Source: Longispora sp047121295 (GTDB lineage Bacteria > Actinomycetota > Actinomycetes > Mycobacteriales > Micromonosporaceae). From it: 64,000 bases of DNA. Under the pieces are notes generated by a model. It was not told where the DNA came from. It worked only from the letters and a program-made list of their open reading frames with translations, and searched no databases. Each line of letters starts with the position of its first letter. The first letter of the stretch is position 1. Made by a program: the position numbers and the translations under genes. The stretch is from NCBI RefSeq assembly GCF_047121295.1, contig NZ_CP139447.1:3224001-3288000 (forward strand), given 5' to 3'. This document shows positions 41,472-60,154 of this stretch, piece after piece.

Positions 41472-43963
41472 CCCCGATCGCACTCGCGACGCTGCGGGCC
41501 CGGTGGGTGACGTTCGTCAGCACGTTCGTCGCGCTCACCCTCAGCGTGGCGCTGGTCTCGGCCATGGGGCTGATGCTGGGCGCGACGTTCAACCTGCCCG
41601 AGCGCGGCGCGGAACGCTTCAACACCGCCCCCGCGGTCGTGTACGCCACCGACGTCACCTGGGACCCGGCCCTGCATGACCCGGGCACCCGGTCCCTCGC
41701 GGCCGCCAAGGGTGTCGACAAGGATCTGGTGGCCACCCTCCAGGGCCAGGGCCGCACGGTCGTCGACCGGTCGTTCTACGCCCAGGTGTCCGGCCAGCGG
41801 ATGCGCCCCGGGCTGGCCCCGCTCGGCCACGGCTGGTCGGTCGCCGAGTTCGGCGGCTACACCCTCGCCGCCGGGCGCGCGCCGAACGCGGCCGACGAGA
41901 TCGCCACCAGCGGCGCGACCGTGGGCCAGTCGGTGACGGTGCTGACCGCCGAGGAGTCCCGGACCTACACGGTCGTCGGCGTCACGAAGGCGGTCGGGTT
42001 CGAGCAGGCGGTGTTCTTCGCCGACGCCGAGGCCGCGCGGCTGTCGCCCCGGGTCGAGGCCGTGGTGTCCTTCGCCCCGGTCGACGCCCTGTGGGCCACG
42101 GTGGGGGAGAAGGCCCTCGTCCTGACCGGCGACGACCGGCACCGGGCCGACCCGAGCCTCGCGGGTGACCGCGACGCCATCGACAACACCGAGACCCTGC
42201 TGCCGATCACCGCGTCGGTCGCCGGGTTCGTGTCCATCTTCGTGGTCGCCTCCACGTTCGCGTTCGCCGTGGTGCAGCGCCGCCGCGAGGTCGCGCTGCT
42301 GCGGACCGTCGGGGCCACCCCGAAGCAGGTCCGGCGGATGCTGCTCGCAGAGGCAGGCCTCCTGGGTACCGTGGCGTCCCTGCTCGGCTGCGTGCTCGGC
42401 TACGTCGCCGCGCCCCTGATGACCGACTGGTGGATCCGGCTGGGCATCTCGCCCGAGTGGTTCTCCGTCGACGGTTCCTTCAGCTTCTGGGTCTGGGGCC
42501 CGCTCGTCGCCGCGTTCGTCGTCGGCCTGACCGTGGCCCTGCTCGGCGTGTGGGCCGCGTCGCTGCGGGCCGCCCGGGTCCGCCCGGTCGACGCGCTGCG
42601 CGAGGCGTCCGCCGACACCGGGGGCATGACCCGGGGCCGGCTGGTCACCGGCCTGGTCGGGCTCACGATCGGCCTGGTCGCCGTCGCGCTGGTCGGCTTC
42701 GTCGCGCCGGACCTGGTGCTGATCCCCAACGCGTACGTGCCCATCCTGCTCGTGCCGATCCTCGCGCTCGCGCTGCTGGCGCCGGTGGCCGTCGGGCCGA
42801 TCGTCAAGCTGCTCACCTGGCCGCTCGGCCGGCTCAAGGGCGCCGGCGCCATGCTGGTCCGCGAGGGCACGCTGAGCGCGACCCGGCGCACCGCCGCCAC
42901 GGCCGCGCCCGTACTGCTCACCCTCGGGCTCTCCCTGTCGCTGCTCGGGGCCACCGAGACCGTCAACGAGGCCCGCGACACCGCGCTGCGCTCCGAGGTG
43001 AAGGCCGACTACGTGGTCTACCCCGACGGCACTCCCGGGGTGAGCCGGGCCGTCGTGGACCGGATCAAGGCCGTGCCGGGCGTGGACGTGATCGCCCCGA
43101 TCATGACCATGCTGTACATCGAGGAGCCCGAGGGCCTCGACGAGAACGACGGCCAGGCCGTGGACCCCGCCGAGCTGGCGAAGACCGTCGAGCTGCCGGT
43201 GGCCGAGGGCTCGCTCGCGGATCTGACCGACGACACGGTCGTGGTGCCGGACCTGTGGGGCAAGGACCTCGGCGAGACGCTGAACATCCAGATGGGCGAC
43301 GGGACCAGGGTGTCGCTCAAGGTGGTCGCGATCGTGAAGGCCACCCCGGGCAACGACATCGCGTACCTGTCGATGAAGTACGCCGACACCGCCAAGTACG
43401 CCCGGACCGGCCTGGCCCGGCGCGCGCAGATCAAGGTGCACCCCGACGCCGACCGGGGTGCCGTGGACGCGGCGTTGAAGCAGGCGATCGGCGGCTCCGG
43501 CGCCCGGCTGTGGGCGGCCTCGGAGTGGGTCGGCAACGAGACCGCCGAGGCCCGGAAGATCAACTCGCTCCGGCAGCAGGTCGTGCTCGGCATCGTGGTG
43601 CTGTTCTGCTTCATCGCGATCGTGAACACCCTGATGATGGCCACCGCCGACCGGCGGCGCGACCTGGCCGTGCTCCGGCTGACCGGGGCCACGCCGAGGC
43701 AGGCGCTGCGGGTGTTCGCGGCCGAGTCGCTGCTGGTCTGCGCGGTGGGCTTCACCCTGGCGGCCCTCGCGGCGCTGGTGAACCTGATCGGGCTGCGGTT
43801 CGCGCTGACGGCGCTGTTCGGGTCCACGCCGATCGTGGTGCCGTGGGGGCCGGTCGCGCTGATCGGGGCCATCAGCGTGGTGTTGGCGCTGCTGGGGACC
43901 GTGCTGCCGGCGGCGTTGGCGCTGCGTACCCCGTCGGTGGAGTTGGCGGGCGTGCGCGAATAG
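41468..43963 (+). CDS. FtsX-like ABC permease (MacB-type mechanotransmission)
   Basis: This 831-residue membrane protein has two FtsX units. Helix 1 (TFVSTFVALTLSVALVSAMG) leads into a long extracytoplasmic domain. FtsX core 1 is about 240-390 (VQRRREVALLRTVGATPKQV), a second periplasmic domain lies about 500-690, and FtsX core 2 is about 700-831 (TADRRRDLAVLRLTGATPRQ). The RRRE-x-ALLRxxGATPxQV motif is the family signature. It works with the ATPase just upstream and likely moves substrates from the outer membrane leaflet rather than through a classical channel. Confidence 0.92.
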   Translation: MTPIALATLRARWVTFVSTFVALTLSVALVSAMGLMLGATFNLPERGAERFNTAPAVVYATDVTWDPALHDPGTRSLAAAKGVDKDLVATLQGQGRTVVDRSFYAQVSGQRMRPGLAPLGHGWSVAEFGGYTLAAGRAPNAADEIATSGATVGQSVTVLTAEESRTYTVVGVTKAVGFEQAVFFADAEAARLSPRVEAVVSFAPVDALWATVGEKALVLTGDDRHRADPSLAGDRDAIDNTETLLPITASVAGFVSIFVVASTFAFAVVQRRREVALLRTVGATPKQVRRMLLAEAGLLGTVASLLGCVLGYVAAPLMTDWWIRLGISPEWFSVDGSFSFWVWGPLVAAFVVGLTVALLGVWAASLRAARVRPVDALREASADTGGMTRGRLVTGLVGLTIGLVAVALVGFVAPDLVLIPNAYVPILLVPILALALLAPVAVGPIVKLLTWPLGRLKGAGAMLVREGTLSATRRTAATAAPVLLTLGLSLSLLGATETVNEARDTALRSEVKADYVVYPDGTPGVSRAVVDRIKAVPGVDVIAPIMTMLYIEEPEGLDENDGQAVDPAELAKTVELPVAEGSLADLTDDTVVVPDLWGKDLGETLNIQMGDGTRVSLKVVAIVKATPGNDIAYLSMKYADTAKYARTGLARRAQIKVHPDADRGAVDAALKQAIGGSGARLWAASEWVGNETAEARKINSLRQQVVLGIVVLFCFIAIVNTLMMATADRRRDLAVLRLTGATPRQALRVFAAESLLVCAVGFTLAALAALVNLIGLRFALTALFGSTPIVVPWGPVALIGAISVVLALLGTVLPAALALRTPSVELAGVRE

Positions 43964-44348
43964 GCCTTTCACCGGTGGCCTGCACATAAATACGCGGAGC
44001 TAACGTGGGAGAGGCCGGCGCGGTTGGGTTTGAAGGGAGAAGAGCCTTTGACTCCCTCCAAACCCAACCGCGCCGGCCCTTGCGGCGCCGCACCACCAGC
44101 TACGGTCCGTGCCGGGTTCGGTCGAAGAGGGTCAAAGGCTCTTCTCTCTTCGTCCGAACCCGGCACGGACTGCCGCGCGGCAGTTGGCAGCACCACCCCT
44201 GGCCGGGTACAGGCCCCAGTAGCGGCACCGACCGCTTGACCCGGTCGGGTCGGGGCTGTGATCTCGCGTCGATATAGGCCTCGTATAGCGGGACACGCGA
44301 CTCTCTCACCATCTGCTGACGTCTAGGTGGTTTGAAGGAGCGCGGCGC
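43964..44348 (+). other. Structured non-coding gap: two long hairpins with complementary loops
   Basis: I see no real gene in the 385 bp between the permease and NRPS-B. Hairpin 1 spans 44013-44078, with a 20-bp perfect outer stem (44013-44032 with 44059-44078) and an inner 6-bp stem (44034-44039 with 44052-44057). Hairpin 2 spans 44105-44170, with a 17-bp outer stem (44105-44121 with 44154-44170) and an inner 7-bp stem (44123-44129 with 44146-44152). Loop 1 and its edge (44038-44052) and loop 2 (44131-44145) are perfect complements. A 14-bp palindrome (44170-44183) follows. The region probably terminates the ABC transcript and may regulate the NRPS leader. Confidence 0.85.
44271..44291 (+). 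promoter_or_regulatory. Candidate SARP operator upstream of NRPS-B
   Basis: This copy is identical to the element before mbtH at 20 of 21 positions. The TATAG repeats are at 44273-44277 and 44284-44288, an 11-bp period, with a T instead of G in the spacer. It ends 57 bp before the NRPS-B start, which has GAAGGAG eight bases upstream. The same spacing and orientation at both NRPS operons argue for one shared activator, most simply the SARP encoded at 60155. Confidence 0.72.
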
Positions 44349-55330
<10,982 letters not shown>

Positions 55331-55331
<1 letters not shown>

Positions 55332-58105
55332 TGAGGTCAGTTCATCATGTTTTCGAGGACCGGGTGGCGGCGACGCCGCACGCGGTGGCCGTCGTGTCCG
55401 GCGACGAGCGGGTGACGTACGCGCAGCTCGACGCGCGGGCCAACCAGTTCGCGCACCGGCTGCGGGAGCGGGGCGTCAGCCCGGACGACCGGGTGGGCGT
55501 GCTGCTCCGCCGGGGGCCGGACATGGTCGCCGCGCTGCTCGGGGTGTGGAAGGCCGGGGCGGCGTACGTGCCGCTGGACCCGGAGCTGCCCGCCGAGCGG
55601 CTCGGCTACTACCTGACCACCGCCGGCGTCCAGCTCGTCATCACGGAGTCGCCCTACGCCGGGGCGCTCCGGGAGTACGACGGCCGGGCACTGTGGACGG
55701 ACCGCGAGGCGTGGGCGGACCCGACGACGGCGGTGGAGCGCTGGGACGACCAGTACAACCTGGCGTATGTGATCTTCACGTCGGGGTCGACGGGCAAGCC
55801 CAAGGGGGTGCAGATCCCGCACCGGGCCCTGCTCAACCTGCTGTTCTCGCTCCGGGTGCACCTCGGTGCCGCCGAGGGCGACGGCTGGCTGGCGTCCACG
55901 TCGCTGTCGTTCGACATCTCCGGCCTGGAGCTGTGGCTGCCGCTGATCACCGGTGGCCGGGTCGTGCTGGCCGGCGACGGCGAGACGAAGGACGCGGCGG
56001 CGCTGATCCGGCTCGTCGACACCCAGCAGGTCAGCCACGTGCAGGCCACCCCGTCGGGCTGGAAGCTGCTGCTGGCGGCCGGGTTCGGCGAGCGGCCGGT
56101 CACGGCGCTGGTCGGCGGTGAGGCCCTGCCGCCCGTGCTGGCCCGGACCCTCGCGGGCCAGGTCAAACGCCTCGTCAACGTGTACGGCCCCACGGAGACC
56201 ACGATCTGGTCGACCTTCTGGGACGTGCCGGCCGACGCGGAGACGGTGCTGATCGGCCGGCCGCTGCACAACACCCGCACCTACGTCCTCGACGCCGACC
56301 TGCGCCCGGTCGCGGTCGCCGTGACCGGCGAGCTGTACCTGGGCGGCGACGGCGTGGCCCGGGGCTACGTCGGCCGCCCCGACCTGACCGCCGAGCGCTT
56401 CCTCCCGGAGCCGTTCGGCGGCGCCCCGGGCGCGCGGATGTACCGCACCGGCGACCTGGCCCGGTACCGCGCCGACGGCACGATCGAGTTCCTCGGCCGG
56501 GTCGACCACCAGGTGAAGGTCCGGGGCCACCGGATCGAACTCGGCGAGATCGAGGAACGGCTGATCGTTCACCCGCAGGTCCACGACGCGTGCGTGCTGG
56601 CCCGCGAGGACGCCCAGGGCGAGAAGTGGCTCGTCGGCTACGTCGTGGGCGACGCCGAGGGCGGCGAACTGCGCGGCCACCTCGCCGAGGCGTTGCCCGG
56701 GTACATGATCCCGGCCGCGTTCGTGCACCTGGACGTCATGCCGCTGAACGCCGCGGGCAAGGTCGACCGCCACGCCCTGCCGGCCCCCGACCGGGCGGCG
56801 CTGAGCCCGGACCGCGCGTACGTGGCCCCGGCCACCGAGACCGAGGCGCTGCTGGCCCGGGTGTGCGCGGCCGTGCTCGGCATCGAGCAGGTCGGCATGG
56901 GGGACAGGCTGATGGACCTCGGCGTGGACTCGATGCGGATCGTGCACCTGCTCGCGGCGCTGCGCGAGGGCGGCAAGGAGGCGTCGCTGCGCCAGCTCTA
57001 CCGGTACGACACCCTCGCCGACCTGGCCCTGGGCCTCGACGGCGGCCGGCCCCGGCCGCTGGCCCCCGCGCGCAAGGTGCCCACCCAGCGGGGTGCGGTC
57101 CGGCTGCCCTCGCCGCTGGGCGTGATGGCCGACCACCAGGTGCCGGGGGTGAGCGTCGCGGTGCTGCGCGACGGCGAGGTGGCCCTGGTGGAGAGCCACG
57201 GCGTGCTCCGGGCGGGCGGCGGCGAGCCGGTCACGGCCCGCACGCCGTTCCAGGTGGCCTCGATGAGCAAGCACGTCACGGCGTTCGCGGTCCTGCGCCT
57301 CGTGGACCGGGGCGTGCTGGACCTCGACGCGGACGTCAACGAGTACCTGACCTCCTGGCGGGTGCCGGCCGGCGGTCCGGTGACGGTGCGCGGGCTGCTG
57401 TCCAACACCTCCGGCCTGTCGGTGTCCCCGAGCACGCTCTACGAGCCCGGCCAGCCCGTGCCGGCCCTGCTGGACGTGCTGCGCGAGCACGACGTGCGCC
57501 CGGAGCTCGCGCCCGGGACGGTGTTCCGCAAGACCAACAGCCATTTCGCGGTACTGGAGCAGGTGCTCACCGACGTCGTCGGCGGCCCGTTCCCCGCCCT
57601 GATGGCCGACCTGGTGTTCACCCCGCTGGGCATGACCGACAGCAGCTTCGACCCGCGCTATCCCCAGTGGTCGGACGCCACGGTCGCCACCGGCCACGAC
57701 GAGCACGGCACCCCGGTCCCGGGCGGCTACCGGCTCCGGTCGGCCCTTGCGGCCGGCGGCCTGTGGTCCACGGCGGCGGACCTGGCCCGGGTCGCGTGCG
57801 AGATCCGCAGGGCCGCGCTGGGTGATTCATCTGAGCTGCTGACACGATTGTCGGCCGAACAGCTGTTGGCGACGGTGCTGCCCGGGAGTTTCTATGGGCT
57901 GGGCACAATCGTCGACGATTCCGGGTCCGATACCGAGTTCGGACACGGCGGGGAGTCTTCCGGCTTCCGGTGCGTGACCATGACGCGGCTGAATGACGGT
58001 TCAGGAATGGTCGTACTCACGAATAGTGAGTCCGGCCGCGAGGTGCACGGCTTCCTGGCCGACGCACTCCGTGGCCAGGACGTAAAGACGTCTACTGTGG
58101 ACTGA
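55331..58105 (+). CDS. NRPS-C: A-T fused to a beta-lactamase/PBP-fold releasing domain
   Basis: The protein has 924 residues. The A domain (about 1-500) has code D-I-L-Q-L-G-V-I-W-K, close to Gly codes. The T domain has Ser534 in an unusual LGVDS context. Residues about 590-900 are a serine-beta-lactamase/PBP fold with S644-M-S-K647 (SxxK), a K734-T-N motif where Y-S-N is normal, and H872-G-G in the KTG position. Free-standing PBP-type thioesterases of this fold cyclise peptides head to tail. Here it would be in cis and is the only release domain in the window. ATG 55331 overlaps the NRPS-B stop (TGATG). GC content falls over the last 280 bp. Confidence 0.9.
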
Positions 58106-58295
58106 ATATGTTACCGACGAGTTTGTGTAAACTGAAAACAATTCACTTCTCCGCGAATGGCCTGGAGCTTGCCGTCGATAGTCGCGTTGTTGACTAGTGG
58201 GTACAAGCTTCATTAGCGCGGTCGACACCCCTGATTTACATCTTGTAACGTGGGTCCAAAAGTGCTGGACCGCAAGAAAAAATCAGGGGAGCGCG

Positions 58296-59288
58296 ATGCT
58301 CGAGGCCTTCGATGTCGATCCCGTGGCGGAGTCCATCTACCTCGCGATGCTCAAGAGCCCCCTCGCGGGGATCGCCGAGCTGGCCGAGCGACTCGGCTGG
58401 GAGGAGGATCGCATCCGGTCCGGACTGGACGAACTGGCGCGGCTCTCCCTGCTCAGGCCCTCGTGGGAGAACCCGCTGGCGATGCGCCCGGTCTCCCCGG
58501 AGGCCGGCCTGGAGATCCTGCTGGCCCGCCAGCGGGTGGACCTGCTGCGCCGCCAGCACCAGATCGAGGAGGGCCAGGCGGCGCTCCAGGTGCTGATCGC
58601 GGAGTACGCGCACCCGACCCGGGGGTCGGCGTCCACCGGGGTCGAGGAGCTGATCGGGCTCGACGCGGTCCGCGAGCGCCTGGAGCGGCTGGCGTACCAG
58701 ACCCGGCACCAGGTGCTGGCCTTCGCCCCCGACGGGGCGCAGACGGAGGAGGCCCTGGCGGCCAGCCGCCCACTGAACGCACTGCTGCTCGAACGGGGGG
58801 TCGAGATGCGCACGCTCTACCTGAACAGCGTCCGCAACGACGCGCCCACCTGCGCGCACGCCGAGTGGCTGGGGGAGATGGGCGCCCAGGTCCGCACCGT
58901 GCCCGTGCTGCCGATCCGGATGCTCCTCGTGGACCGGATGTTCGCCGTCGTGCCGCTGGACCTGGAGAACACGGCGGCGGGCGCGGTCGTGGTGCGCGGG
59001 GCCGCCCCGGTGGCCGTGATGTGCGCGCTGTTCGAACAGATCTGGCAGACCGGCACGCCGTTCGGGGACGCGCAGGACGACGCGTGCCCGGAGCTGACCG
59101 ACCAGGAGCGCGCGTTGCTCAACCTGCTGCTGCAGGGCGACACCGACGAGCAGGCCGCACGCAAGCTCGGGGTGTCACCGCGTACCGTCGGTCGGATGGG
59201 TGCGGAGATCATGGCGAGACTCGGGGCGCGCAGCCGGTTCCAGGCCGGCGCGCTGGCGGCCGAGCGCGGCTGGTTGGCGCAGAGCTGA
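58296..59288 (+). CDS. LuxR-type regulator with TrmB-like N-terminal domain
   Basis: This 330-residue regulator has an N-terminal winged-helix/TrmB-like part (residues 8-75: VAESIYLAMLKSPLAGIAEL). A helical linker with LLRRQHQIEEGQAAL follows, then a phospholipase-D-like effector region, and a C-terminal LuxR HTH (about 265-325: LTDQERALLNLLLQGDTDEQ, then AARKLGVSPRTVGRMGAEIM). GGGGA precedes ATG 58296. The architecture is common beside actinobacterial peptide clusters. It lies 190 bp after NRPS-C with AT-rich DNA between, so it is probably a separate unit and a second pathway-level regulator. Confidence 0.88.
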   Translation: MLEAFDVDPVAESIYLAMLKSPLAGIAELAERLGWEEDRIRSGLDELARLSLLRPSWENPLAMRPVSPEAGLEILLARQRVDLLRRQHQIEEGQAALQVLIAEYAHPTRGSASTGVEELIGLDAVRERLERLAYQTRHQVLAFAPDGAQTEEALAASRPLNALLLERGVEMRTLYLNSVRNDAPTCAHAEWLGEMGAQVRTVPVLPIRMLLVDRMFAVVPLDLENTAAGAVVVRGAAPVAVMCALFEQIWQTGTPFGDAQDDACPELTDQERALLNLLLQGDTDEQAARKLGVSPRTVGRMGAEIMARLGARSRFQAGALAAERGWLAQS

Positions 59289-59367
59289 TGGGTCGCCGTT
59301 CCGCCGGGCAGAATCCCGCCACCCCTGACCCCTGGATTCTTAAGTCCGATTCTGTGATGGTTGGTCG

Positions 59368-59682
59368 GTGCATTTAGTAACGGTCCGCATGAGCGCCACT
59401 ATGTCCTGTTCTACGGAGCAGGCCGAGTGGCTTCGTCGCGTTATCTGGCAGGAGGCCAGACCGGGCGACGGGCTCGAGCACGTGTACGTCGAGCCGACCG
59501 TCGAGGGCGCCGACGCCGTGGTGTTCGTGGTGGCCAGCACCCTGTCGGAGGCCGAGCGCGCCGCCGCCGACCTGATCGAACGCGCGGTGCTCCGCGGCGG
59601 TTACGACGGGTGGCGAGTGTTGCTGTGCGAGGTCTCGCTCATCATTCCGTTTGCGCGTCAGTCCGTGCTCCCGGACGAATGA
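59368..59682 (+). CDS. Hypothetical protein in the regulatory region
   Basis: The product is 104 residues from GTG 59368, or 97 from ATG 59389. It has alternating helix and strand patterns (QAEWLRRVIWQEARPGD, DAVVFVVASTLSEAERAAAD, GWRVLLCEVSLIIPF) and no motif I recognise. It has no signal peptide or membrane helix. It lies between the LuxR gene and the small exported peptide gene on the same strand. A role in regulation is possible only by position. Confidence 0.55.
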   Translation: MHLVTVRMSATMSCSTEQAEWLRRVIWQEARPGDGLEHVYVEPTVEGADAVVFVVASTLSEAERAAADLIERAVLRGGYDGWRVLLCEVSLIIPFARQSVLPDE

Positions 59683-59856
59683 CGCTGACCGAATTCGGTC
59701 ATGCAGGATCCGGACAGTGAACCGCCTTGACCGGCCCTTGTGGACCGGACAGGATTTCAGATGAAAGACAGATTCGGCGATCTCCGCCGTCACCGGCGCG
59801 GAGTAGCTTCGAACGTGAAGTCCTTTCTTCTTAATCGAATCCTGTGAGGAGTCGTT

Positions 59857-60024
59857 GTGGCACGTGTCCTGCGCAGCGTAGTCATCGGGGCGGCCGTACT
59901 TATCGCTGTGGTCGCCGTCACGTCGATCGTCACTTCCCGCGTTCCGGTCGAGACCGTCGGCCACAGTGCCTCGGGCAGTTCCGCGTCCGGTGGCGAGAAT
60001 GCCGACGACTTCACCTGGCAGTGA
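59857..60024 (+). CDS. 55-residue exported or single-pass small peptide
   Basis: The start is GTG 59857 with GAGGAG six bases upstream. The peptide has a basic start (MARVLRS), a 20-residue hydrophobic helix (VVIGAAVLIAVVAVTSIV), then a polar Ser/Gly-rich tail ending GENADDFTWQ outside the membrane. It looks like a small signal-bearing peptide or membrane-anchored peptide. It lies 130 bp before the TPR-containing SARP gene on the same strand, which makes a peptide signal for that regulator worth testing. Confidence 0.65.
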   Translation: MARVLRSVVIGAAVLIAVVAVTSIVTSRVPVETVGHSASGSSASGGENADDFTWQ

Positions 60025-60154
60025 ATCGATCGGCGAATCGCGGGTAAACAACAAAAGAATCTCGATCTGAACACGCCGGAGGTGGAGCCGGCAGCGGTGT
60101 CGACTCCACCCCCCTTCCTTATTCCACGAATTTCAAATGTCGACGGGTGGATCC

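Noticed and set aside
40731..43963. The ABC pair considered as a LolCDE or FtsEX cell-division system
   Set aside because: The permease has two FtsX cores and large extracytoplasmic domains in one chain and lies inside the peptide cluster, so a MacB-like export role fits better.
44005..44277. Small open frames across the twin hairpins
   Set aside because: Their sequence is only the translation of the inverted repeats, there is no ribosome site, and open frames occur on both strands because the DNA is palindromic.
58180..58220. TTGACT at 58190 as a -35 box with TTAGCG or TAGCGC as -10 for the LuxR gene
   Set aside because: The -10 match is weak and the spacing is ambiguous, so I do not list it as a promoter.
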